The translations under genes were made by a program, and so were the position numbers. The notes beneath the pieces were generated by a model, which was given only the letters and a program-made list of their open reading frames with translations, was not told the origin of the DNA and did no database searches. Positions 8,760 to 19,949 of a stretch of 64,000 nucleotides of DNA are shown here, one piece after another (position 1 is the first letter of the stretch; each line of letters begins with the position of its first letter). This DNA comes from Microglena sp. YARC (taxonomy: Eukaryota; Chlorophyta; Chlorophyceae; Chlamydomonadales; Chlamydomonadaceae). Where the stretch lies: assembly GCA_022414725.1 (NCBI GenBank), contig CM039464.1:40936839-41000838 (forward strand), in the 5' to 3' direction.

Positions 8760-9015
8760 CAGGGGTCCATTAAAAAAAGGGCGGCCCTTCGCCGTTGCTT
8801 TGTTTTTTGTTTGTTAAGTAGGTGGTTGCGAATAGTAGTGCAAGTAAAAAAGGCGGCCTAACGGCGTGCTTTTTGAAAGATGCAGATGGCGTACTCGTAA
8901 CAGTAGTCTAACCAAAAATTGGGCAGCCTTACGGCGTGTGTTTTGGAAGAGTGTGGTTGTTTGTATCTGAAACAAGGATTTAACTCAAATTGGGCGGCCC
9001 TTCGCCGTGCCGGAT
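8760..9015. repeat. Four ~70-bp tandem units, each with a GC palindromic core
   Basis: Four units lie at about 8783, 8849, 8921 and 8990. Each contains a variant of GGGCGGCCYTWCGGCGTG that can form a short hairpin with a GGC/GCC stem, followed by a T-rich stretch and GAAGA. They lie just upstream of the retroelement gag and may be part of its 5' region. I see no gene. Confidence 0.55.
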
Positions 9016-9520
9016 GGCGTAAGCGATAGGTCTGAGGTCAGAAAGTGAGGGAGATGCCCGTACCTAGCGAGGTGGTGGGTAGTCTCCTCCGAAGAACTTG
9101 AGATCAGGTGGTCCTACGCACGGTGGGAAGGGGTGGGCAACTGGTTAGTATATAGCAGTTGGTCTAATTGAATGGGTGATTTGTTCGGTTAACACTCAGG
9201 GAACGACCCGTTTTGCGCGGGGTTGCGTAAAGGTTCCCGTTCGGTTGCGCAGTTGCGCCTATCAGGTTAATGACTAATGGTGTACGGAAGGCGCTCCGCG
9301 CCATAGAGCATGACTCAGTGATCACGTGACTTAGGGCCACGTGGGTGGACTCTTTGACGGAATTCGAACGCACTGCACCTTGCCGGACGTCCAACTTGAA
9401 TGCGTTGCATTGCGATAGTAGCGCATAATAGACGCTTCCTCGTCGATTTAGAGGATCAGGACGTGGAAGATTGTGGACCGTTTATTCTACGTTGACGGTC
9501 CAGTCGCAGAGTATGTTCAT
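9016..9520. other. Non-repetitive spacer, no gene recognised
   Basis: About 500 bp without a supported gene or repeat. It could contain the leader or terminal repeat of the adjacent retroelement, but no paired copy is present to test that. Confidence 0.4.
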
Positions 9521-9930
9521 TCTGGCGCAACTCTTTAGTCTGGGTTTAGTTCATTGCGTTTCTCAAAGGATGTAGTCTGGCGCAACTCTTTAGTCTGGGT
9601 TTAGTTCATTGCGTTTCTCAAAGGATGTAGTCTGGCGCAACTCTTTAGTCTGGGTTTAGTTCATTGCGTTTCTCAAAGGATGTAGTCTGGCGCAACTCTT
9701 TAGTCTGGGTTTAGTTCATTGCGTTTCTCAAAGGATGTAGTCTGGCGCAACTTTTTAGTCTGGGTTGAGTCCATTGCGTTTCTCAAAGGATGTAGTCTGG
9801 CGCAACTCTTTAGTCTGTGTTGAGTTCATTGCGTTTCTCAAAGGATGTAGTCTGGCGCAACTCTTTAGTCTGTGTTGAGTTCATTGCGTTTCTCAAAGGA
9901 TGTAGTCTGGCGCAACTCTTTAGTCTGGAA
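9521..9930. repeat. 55-bp minisatellite, seven full copies and one partial
   Basis: Copies begin at 9521, 9576, 9631, 9686, 9741, 9796, 9851 and 9906, each starting TCTGGCGCAACTCTTTAGTC. The spacing is exactly 55 bp. The first copies are almost identical and later ones differ at a few positions, so expansion was recent. Confidence 0.95.
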
Positions 9931-10337
9931 TGAGATTGGGGCACTTAACAAGCATAAAATATCCGTGCATCAAATCATGCATGTCAGTTTACAATCAAGG
10001 GGTGAGCCATGACAAGTCTATAAACTGTTAAATCCACTCGGGGTGCTTTCAAAGTTCTCACCCCAAGAAATCCTAAGAGTACACGTGACATTCCATCAAG
10101 AAGTGCTGTTCATCCTCTACTACTGAGAGGATATTCTCCGTCCGGCATCCACATTTCACAGCATCTACAATTTAGAGGGATATACCACGACCCCATGTGT
10201 CAGATTCGATATTTTTCGGAGTGCCTATCACAAGGATCTCTATGCATCCAACCAAATATGTATGTCAATAGCATGTAGGACAAGTCTGATCAGGTACAAT
10301 ATGAAACCTGCATAACCCATGGTATACCCAACCTAAT
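9931..10337. other. Unique spacer, nothing recognised
   Basis: About 400 bp of moderately AT-rich sequence between two tandem repeats. No long frame, RNA gene or repeat seen. Confidence 0.4.
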
Positions 10338-10560
10338 AGGAGGCAAGGAAGGAGGCATGAAGGTACTCCAACTGCCGGATGTGTGGCAACCTAACCACTG
10401 AGGCAAGGAATGTGACAAGCAAGGAAAACCAACCGCCAGGAGAGTCAAGGAAGAGGACTAGACAGTCCACATGACGACATAGAGAGTCAAAGAAGAAAAC
10501 TAGCAAGTACAACCGACCGCATAGAGAGGGAAGGAAGGGGGCTAGCAAGTCAACCCGATC
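10338..10560. repeat. Degenerate ~42-bp tandem repeat
   Basis: About five diverged units with the pattern GAGTCAAGGAAGA, then CTAGCAAGT, then CAACCGACCGCATAG. Older than the neighbouring 55-bp array. Confidence 0.6.
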
Positions 10561-11425
10561 ATCATTTCTCTTCGTCCTCGCTGAATCTATATCTGTACAT
10601 CATCAGCATTTGTAGTTACTTCATGCCAGCAATCTTGCCATTCCGATTACATCCATCCCTCCTCTTGGCCTGCAAGACATGCATACACGGAAGGAGATTC
10701 ATACATATTCGCAAGCCAGTCAGATAATCAGGTACTACGTTAGTTAATTGATAATTATATAGATAGTTACCAATAGCTAGTTCAGATGCCTAGATGTTGC
10801 TAACTCGCCCAGAAGGCTGAGAGTCTGGTGAATGCAGATGAACTAGCTTGCAAGCTCGTTCTGGTCCATTCAGATTTGTATCTAGTTATGAAGGTGTGTT
10901 TCAGAAGCATGCGGGTCAGGTGAATACATATTTGTATCCTTGCAAGCTAGTTCATCAGTATGTGTAGTGCCTACACATGGCAATTTAGTAATGAAGTATA
11001 ACAATAATGTGATAGCATATTGACCATCTTGCAAGCTAAATAGTTTTCAATGTCACTAACATGGCCTCTACTTAGTTGCCAAACTGTGTGCCGTCTTGAG
11101 GTACAAACAGAGTCTGACTGCATTTCAGGCATAACGAGAAGATTTGAGATTATGGTGGTAAGCAGGAATTTGCTAACACTAATAGGGCCCAGTGAAAACA
11201 GATTAACCAACTTGCAAGCTGCCATCAGGTAACTGCCCGGCCTAGAAGGTTGAGCGTCAGGTACTAGATGAATCAAATGTTGCCCATTTAATCAAGTTAA
11301 TTAATTCCCTTGGCTATACAACGTCGCAAAATGTGCCGCACCTGCACTGAGAGGGGGCAATATTCCTGCTAGCGATAAGAGCACAGGTCCCAGCAAATAA
11401 ATAAGAGCCAGATAGTAAGTCAGGT
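10561..11425. repeat. AT-rich stretch with dispersed CTTGCAAGCT motifs
   Basis: No gene is supported. The near-palindrome CTTGCAAGCT occurs at about 10850, 10941, 11027 and 11209, each near a segment resembling CTAGTTCAGATG. This suggests a very diverged repeat of roughly 90-180 bp. Confidence 0.4.
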
Positions 11426-14400
11426 TGTTAGACAGGCTGTGAGTCAGATAGTGAGTCAGGTTGTAAGAGCAGAACGCAGCGGTGGAAGCATCGAGGCAAT
11501 AAGTAAGACAGTAGGCAGCACAACAATAAGCCGGTAGGAAGTAAGCTGCTCTGCAAAAAATAATCAGGGAGGCAGTAAGCAACACCACAATCAGCATGTA
11601 AGCAGTACGCAGCACCTCTGCAAGCAGCAAGACAATAAGCAACACCACAATAGTAAAGTAAGCAGTAAGCGGCACAATTGTAAGAAGCAAGACAGCAGGC
11701 AGCATCTGCATAACCTTGTAAGCAACACGTAGATCGAAGCAATAAGATACAACACAATAAGCAGGTAAGCAGTACGCATAACTGGTGCAAGCATCAATAC
11801 AGTGAGCAACACCACAATAAGCAGGTAGTCAGCACACAGCACCACTGGACACAGCAAGACAGTAAGCAGCACAACAATAAGCATTAAGGAGTACGCAGCG
11901 CCATTGCAAGCAGCACGACAGTAAGTAGCACCACAATAAGCATTAAGCAGTATGCAGCAACGCTGCAAACATCGAGACAATAAGCAACACCACAATAAGC
12001 AGGAAGGCATTAAACAGCACAACTGGAAGCAACAAGACAGTAAGCAGCACAACAATAAGCATTGAGGAGTACACAGCGCCATTGCAAGCAGCACAACAGT
12101 AAGCAACACCACAATAAGCATTAAGCAGTACGCAGCAACGCTGCAAGCATCAAGACGAAGGCAACACCACTATAAGCGGGTAGGCAATACACAGCACCAC
12201 TGCAAGCAGCAAGACAGCAAGCATCACAACAATAAGCATTAAGGAGTACACAGCGCTATTGCAAGCAGCACAACAGTAAGCAGCGCAACAATAAGCATTG
12301 AGCAGTAGGAAGCTACGCTGTAAGCATCGAGACAATAAGCAACACCACAATAAGCAGAAGTACACAGCACTATTGCAAGCATGCAGCACAAACACATAGA
12401 AGTACAGCACCATGCAAAGCAGTGATAAGCAGCACCACAATAAAGCACAGATAACAGCATCAAGAAATAAGCAAACCCACCACAATAAGCAGTACGCACC
12501 TATGCAAGCAGCAAGACATGGTCAGCACAAAATGCATCGAGTACGCAAGCACCATTGCAAGCAGCAGACAGTAAGCACACCACAATAAGCATTAAGTCGG
12601 CAACTCTGTAAGCCCATCAAGACAATAAGCAACACCACAATACAGTACACAGCACTATTTGCAAGCAGGCAAGACAGCAAGCAACAACAACATAAGCATC
12701 TAGGAGTACACAGCACTATTGCAAGCAGCACAAACAAGCAGCACCACAATAAGGCTTAAGCATCACAACACCCACAAATAAAGCAGGAAGGCATAGCACA
12801 GCACTACACCACAATAAGGCAGCAAGACGAGGGAGTATGCACGCATCAGTTACAGTAAGCAGCAGTATGCGGGGCAACGCGTAGCATCAAGACAATAAGC
12901 AACACACCAATAAGCAGGAAGGCAGTACACCGCACTATGCATGCCGAGCAGCAAAGCATGCATCGAGCGCAAACAGCGATGACAGTAAGTCAGCACAACA
13001 ATAATAAGCCATGAACGCTGTAATCATCAAACAGATAAGCAGTAGCAGCAACGGAAGGCATCGTGTCAACAACCAATAAGGCAAGCAGCATGACAGTGAG
13101 CAACCACAATAAGCATTAAGCAGTATGCGCAACGCTGAAGTAAGCATCGATAAGCGCAATAAACACAATGAAACCAGCTTATAAGCAGGCAAGACATATT
13201 TAAGCAACACACAATAAGGCAGTACACAGCACCTATTGCAAGCAGCAAGACAGTGGGTCAGCACACAATTAAGCATCGAGATACGGCAGCACCATTGCAA
13301 GCAGCATGACAGTAAGCAGCACCACAATTAAAGCATAAGCAGTATGCGGCAACGCTGTAAGCATCAAGACAAGTAAGCAACACCACAATAAGCAGAAGCA
13401 GACACAGCACTATTGCAAGCAGCAAGACAGCAGCACAACTCAATAAGCATCGAGAGTACACACCATTGCAATGCAGCACATAAGCAGTAAAGCATTGAGC
13501 ATAGGGGCACGTAAGCATTCAGTAAGCAGGCAATAAGCAGGAAGCAACAACACAGCACTATTGCAAGCAGCCAAGACAGTGGTCAGCACAACATAAGCAT
13601 CGAGGAGTACGCAAGCACCATTGCAGCACATGATGACAGTAAGGCAGCAGTAAGCAACGCACTGTAAGTCATCAAGACAATAAAGCATACACCACATATT
13701 AAGCAGGAGGCAGTACACAGCACTATTGCATTGCAGCAACAGTTGGTCAGCACACAATAAGAGGAGTACACAGCACGCATTGCAGCAGCACATGAAGCAG
13801 CCATGGTAAAGCCCCACATAAGCACGCTTAAAAGCATCAAGACAATAAGCAACCCACAATAACAGGAAGGCAGGCAATAGGCAGTACACAGCACTATTGC
13901 AAGCGATGCATAGCGCAAGACAGTGGGGTCAGCACAACAATAAGCATCGAGTTTAGTACAGCACCATTGCAAGCAGCATGACAGTAAGCAGCACCACAAA
14001 AGCATAAGCATTAAGCCAGTATGCGGCAACTTAGCTGTAAGCATCAAAGATAGCAACGACCAGCAATAAGCAGGAAGGCAGTACACCAGCACTATTGCAA
14101 GCAGCAACAGACAGCAACAATCAACAATAAGCATTAAGGAGACGCACCGCTACAAACACACAACAGCAGCTATTGCAGCAGATTGGAGCACATGACAGTA
14201 AGCAGCGCAACAATAAGCATTGAGCAGTAGGAAGCAACGCTGTAAGCATCAAGACAATAAGCAACACCACAATAAGCAGGAAGGCAGTACACAGCACTAT
14301 TGCAAGCAGCAAGACAGTGGTCAGCACAACAATAAGCATCGAGGAGTACACAGCACCATTGCAAGCAGCATGACAGTAAGCAGCACCACAATAAGCATTA

Positions 14401-17250
14401 AGCAGTATGCGGCAACGCTGTAAGCATCAAGACAATAAGCAACACCACAATAAGCAGGAAGGCAGTACACAGCACTATTGCAAGCAGCAAGACAGTGGTC
14501 AGCACAACAATAAGCATTTGCGAGGACCACAATAAGATAGTAAGACAACACCACAATAAGCGGAAGGCAGTACACAGCACAGGGTCAAGCAAAGACATTG
14601 CTATTAAGCAGCATAAGTCAGTCAGCCAGTAAGCCATAGAAGGGGTTGGGTGACTATATGCAACCAACAATAAGCATTAAGCAGTATGCGCAACGCTGTA
14701 AGCATCAAACAAAGCAACACCAACAATAAGCAGGAAGGCAGTACACAGCACTATTGCAAGCAGCAAGACAATGGTCAGCACAACAATAAGCATCGAGGAG
14801 TACGCAGCACCATTGCAAGCAGCATGACCAGTAAGCAGCACCAACAATAAGCATTAAGCAGTATGCGGCAACGCTGTAAGCATCAAGACATAAGCACACC
14901 ACATAAAGCAGGAAGGCAGTTAAGCAGTATTATTGCAAGCAGCTAAGAGCATATACAAACAATAAGCATCGAGGAGTACACAGCACCATTGGCAAGCAGC
15001 ATGACAGTAAGCAGCACCACAGTACCAGCATAAGCATTATGCAGCAGCAAGCATCAGTCAGCACGCACCACAGCACACATAATAAGTAAAAGCGAAGCAG
15101 CATCACCACATAAGCATCGATGAGTACAGCACACAATAAGATTGCATCTAAGCAGGTTGCCAGCACAGCATTAACAAGCGCAGACACAGGCTAAGCATCA
15201 AGACATGAAGCAACAGTCAAGCTACAAGACACGTCTAAGCATCGAGGAGTACATAGCACCATTGCAAGCAGCATGACAGTAAGCAGCACCACAATAAGCA
15301 TTAAAGCAGTATGCGGCAATACGCTGTATAGCATCTAAGTAAGCAACACCACAATAAGCAGGAAGGCAGTACACACACTATTGGCAAGCAGCAAGACAGC
15401 AGCACAACAATAAGCATCGAGGAGTACGCAGCACCATCACAAGCAGCATACAGTAAGCAGCACCGGCACAATAAGCATTTAAGAGTATGCGGCAACGCTG
15501 TAAGCATCAAGACAATAAGCAACACCACAATAAGCAGGAGGCAGTACACAGCAATATTGCAAAGCAGCAAAAGACATGCAGCACAACAATAAGCATCGAG
15601 AGTATGCACACCATTGCAAGCAGCTTACAGTAAGCAGCACCACATAAGCAGGAAGCAGTAGCGGAACACGCTGTAAGCACAAGACAAATAATGCAACACA
15701 CAATAAGCACACGAAGGCAGTACACAGCACTATTGCAAGCAGCAAGACAGTGCAGCACTCAATAAGCATTATAGCAGTAGATATAGCAGCAATGCATGCA
15801 AGACAACTCAAAGTAAGCACCACAGAAAACTGGCAAATACACAGGCAGTACACTATTCGCAAGCAGCAGTGACACGTAAGGCAGCACCACAATAAGCAGA
15901 CGAGCCACCAACCATTTGCAAATGAGACAATAAGCAACACATCAATAAGCAGGAATGCATACACAGCACTATTGCAAGCACTGCGAAGTGCGCACACAAT
16001 AAGCAATAAAGCGTATCGAGGAGTAGCGGCATTTGGCAAGCAACTTCAAGCATCAATCGAATTAAGTAAAGCAGTATGCTGGCAACGCTACATCAAGACA
16101 CAACACCACAAATCTAAGTAAGCTAACACAGCACTATCACAGCAAGACAGTGGTCAGCACAACAATAAAGCATCGAGGAGTACACAGCAAGCCATCTTCT
16201 TCAAGCAGCAATGACAGTAAGCACATCCACAATAGCATTAACGCATTGTGTAAGCATCAAGACAATACAAACCACCACACCACGCAGTACACAGTAGGCA
16301 CAATCAAAAAAATAAGCATCCTGAGAGGAAGACGCAGCCCATTGCGCAAGCAGCACAATCACATGTTAAAGCAGCACCACAAATAACCTTTAAGCAGTAT
16401 GCCGGCATACGCTTGTAAGCATCGAGACAATAAGCAACACACAATAAGCACGGAAGCAGTTTCACAACACTAGTTGCAAGCAGCAAGACAGTGTCAGCAC
16501 AACAATATAGCACTCGGAGGAGTACTATCGCAGACCATTCGCAGCAGCATGACAGTAAGCAGCACCACAATAAACATTTAACGCTTAATATGCGGCACTG
16601 CTGTAAACGTGAAGCATCAAATAAATAGCAACACCACAATAAGTCAGGCAGGCAGACAGCACACATGCGCCACTGTAAGCAGCTAAGACAGGAGGCACAC
16701 AACTAATAGAGCATCAGGAGATGCAGCGCACCAAATTGCAAGCAGCCATTGACAGTAAGGCAGCACCGACAATGAATAAGCAGTAAGCGGCCAGGCGCTA
16801 CAAGCACGAGCAATAAGCAACACCACTGGCAAAGCCAAGACAGTAACATAGCAGCAAACAATAAGCATTATAGGAGTACACCCACCCTATTGCAAGCACA
16901 GCACGACCAGTAAGCTTCCACCACAATGCAAGCCATTAAGCAGTACGCAGCAAATGCTGCATAGCATCGAGGCGGGATGATAAGGCAACACCACAATTAA
17001 AAAGGCAAGGCAGAACACAGACACACTGTAAGCACCATCGGCAGTTATGCGGCACAAATAAGCAGGTAAGCAGTACCCAGCACTGCTGAAAAGCAGCAAG
17101 ACAAGAAGTAACTACACAATAATATAACAGTAGCAGCACCATTGCGAGCAGGAACAATATGCAGCACACGATAAGCATTGAAGCTATTCCCACAGCACTC
17201 TCAGCAGCGAGACAATAAGCAACAGACAAGTAATGCAGGTGAAGGTATGC
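11426..17250. repeat. Satellite array, ~60-bp monomers in a 178-bp three-monomer higher-order unit
   Basis: Monomers share the pattern GCAGTAYRCRGCA, then TTGCAAGCAGCAAGACAGT, then CACAACAATAAGCAT. In the best-preserved part (14.2-14.5 kb) three distinguishable monomers alternate; the same monomer recurs at 14284 and 14462, giving 178 bp. From about 12.4 kb onward the array is riddled with one- to three-base indels, consistent with uncorrected long reads. Hydrophobic Leu/Cys/Ala-rich frames on the minus strand come from the repeat and are not genes. Confidence 0.9.
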
Positions 17251-18589
17251 AGCACATTGCAAGCAGTAATGAAGGGTAGGGTGGCACGGCAAGGGGCAGG
17301 ATGATGATGAGGCAGAGGCAGGGCAGATGCTAAGATCAAGGAAGGGAAGTGGACCATGGCAAGGGGCAAGGGAGGGATGAGCTAGGGGATGCAATTAGAG
17401 AGCAATGGAGGTTGGGAGGCACAGCAAGGGGCATGACGTGTAACAGAACTGGGCGATGGCATTGGAGAGAAATGAAGGGCATTAATGCAGGGTTCGCAAG
17501 ATGGGGAGGTCGGTATGCAGTGCTCATGAGATGGAGTGCGGGCCGAGAAGGTTCAGATCAGGGTCGGGCGGTAAGTAAAGCATGGCTAATTTGCCGGCAT
17601 GAAGCTTGCTTGATCTTCTGAACTTCGCCTTCGTAAACGTGATGGAAGATCGGTAGAATAAAACCTCTTACCTAGGTCAGCTTCTGGGGGTTATTGTTGG
17701 CTGCTGAAGAAATCCAATGGATGAGGGGGTGGTTCACTGAAGTAAGTGAATGGCGGCAAGAGTACAGGCAATGGGCACTGGTGGTTTGTCAGCAGACGTA
17801 CTAACAATTAAGATGAAGAATCCATGCCTTAGGTGCCAGGAGCTGGGATACGCTGAGTCGGCAGGCGATGCGATTTTTTCGGAGGTAGGGGATCGAGGTT
17901 TGGACACCAGAGCGATTGCGCATTTCGCAGGGGCCCTCTCTCGACACAATGCTATTGCAAAGGATTGAATAGAGACATTGTTATCCATAGCATTCTCGTA
18001 CATTCAGATAGGTTTCATCACCAAGCAGAGCAGCGCACCCGACTGCACTGTGGGTGCTGGTTTGAATGCGTACCAGCGGACACTGGCGTTTGGTCGACCT
18101 GTACGAGTGTGCCGCCGCCCTGGTGTGTGCCCTGCAGGGTTCTAGCAGATCAGAAGTGGGGAAGATTCCTTCAGCCATGCTGTTGAGATTCTCTTCAAGC
18201 AGCCAAGTCTGCAGTACTCTCTGTGTAGGACTTCCTTTTGCTGGCAATCGCGTTTTATATACTATAAGCAGTCAAGACGTTTATGGTAGTGGGACAAATT
18301 ATCTGATAAAAATAGATGGCCACGACTACTGGAAATAGAACTTATTCATCACATTTCAATGCATGAACATGAAGTCTTTTTCTTTTATAACTGGTTAATT
18401 TGCGTGGTAGAGTCAAATATATGCGGAATATTGTACTGAAGAGATTGCATTAATATATATTTCAGAAGTTATGCTTTTTATTTGTTGATTTACTGTGTAT
18501 TACTACCTGAGACAAGTGAAGGTGTTAGCCAAGTTCAAGTCTGTGGTAACGGAATCAATCTAAAACTATTCTTCATAGTGCTCATAATA
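17251..18589. other. No supported gene; purine-rich then unique sequence
   Basis: From 17.25 to 17.45 kb there are three loose copies of a GGCAAGGGGCA-containing unit. Frames of 70-90 residues at 17.73-18.25 kb on both strands have no recognisable domain and no clear splice context. I list none as a gene. Confidence 0.4.
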
Positions 18590-18816
18590 ACGGATACAAT
18601 GCCGGCGACTTTGTAGATATCTGATAGATACGGCTGACTGGTGTAAACGAATAACAATGTCGGAGCACTCTGTATATATTTATAGATACGGCTTGTCTGT
18701 GTTTACGAATACATCAATGCTGGAGACTTTTGAAACATATTAGAGTTCGATACAGTGACTTGTGTTACGAATACAATTTTGGAGACTTCTGTAGATCTTA
18801 TATATAACGGCTGACT
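18590..18816. repeat. ~63-bp tandem repeat cut by the assembly gap
   Basis: Four diverged units contain GATACGGCTGACT, TTACGAATACA and GGAGACTTTTG-like blocks. The fourth copy runs directly into the N block, so the gap lies inside this array. Confidence 0.7.
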
Positions 18817-19816
18817 NNNNNNNNNNNNNNNNNNNNNNNNNNNNNNNNNNNNNNNNNNNNNNNNNNNNNNNNNNNNNNNNNNNNNNNNNNNNNNNNNNNN
18901 NNNNNNNNNNNNNNNNNNNNNNNNNNNNNNNNNNNNNNNNNNNNNNNNNNNNNNNNNNNNNNNNNNNNNNNNNNNNNNNNNNNNNNNNNNNNNNNNNNNN
19001 NNNNNNNNNNNNNNNNNNNNNNNNNNNNNNNNNNNNNNNNNNNNNNNNNNNNNNNNNNNNNNNNNNNNNNNNNNNNNNNNNNNNNNNNNNNNNNNNNNNN
19101 NNNNNNNNNNNNNNNNNNNNNNNNNNNNNNNNNNNNNNNNNNNNNNNNNNNNNNNNNNNNNNNNNNNNNNNNNNNNNNNNNNNNNNNNNNNNNNNNNNNN
19201 NNNNNNNNNNNNNNNNNNNNNNNNNNNNNNNNNNNNNNNNNNNNNNNNNNNNNNNNNNNNNNNNNNNNNNNNNNNNNNNNNNNNNNNNNNNNNNNNNNNN
19301 NNNNNNNNNNNNNNNNNNNNNNNNNNNNNNNNNNNNNNNNNNNNNNNNNNNNNNNNNNNNNNNNNNNNNNNNNNNNNNNNNNNNNNNNNNNNNNNNNNNN
19401 NNNNNNNNNNNNNNNNNNNNNNNNNNNNNNNNNNNNNNNNNNNNNNNNNNNNNNNNNNNNNNNNNNNNNNNNNNNNNNNNNNNNNNNNNNNNNNNNNNNN
19501 NNNNNNNNNNNNNNNNNNNNNNNNNNNNNNNNNNNNNNNNNNNNNNNNNNNNNNNNNNNNNNNNNNNNNNNNNNNNNNNNNNNNNNNNNNNNNNNNNNNN
19601 NNNNNNNNNNNNNNNNNNNNNNNNNNNNNNNNNNNNNNNNNNNNNNNNNNNNNNNNNNNNNNNNNNNNNNNNNNNNNNNNNNNNNNNNNNNNNNNNNNNN
19701 NNNNNNNNNNNNNNNNNNNNNNNNNNNNNNNNNNNNNNNNNNNNNNNNNNNNNNNNNNNNNNNNNNNNNNNNNNNNNNNNNNNNNNNNNNNNNNNNNNNN
19801 NNNNNNNNNNNNNNNN
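18817..19816. other. Assembly gap, exactly 1000 N
   Basis: The run is exactly 1000 undetermined bases, the signature of a fixed-size scaffold gap of unknown true length. Any reading frame crossing it is meaningless. Confidence 0.99.
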
Positions 19817-19949
19817 AAAAAAGAAAGAAGGAAGAGAGTGGGGGGGAGTGGGGGGGGGGTCAGGGGGATAGGGGGCGAGGTAGAAGGTTGCAATATAGCG
19901 CCTGAGCGTATAGTCAGTAGGCGGAGCATGCTGTCGAGATGTAGACTGA

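Noticed and set aside
11428..16700. Long minus-strand frames rich in Leu, Val, Cys and Ala that look like membrane peptides
   Set aside because: They follow the ~60-bp satellite monomer in several frames at once, have no start context and end wherever an indel occurs.
17734..18338. Frames of 70-90 residues on both strands
   Set aside because: No domain, no consistent splice sites and no support for one strand over the other.
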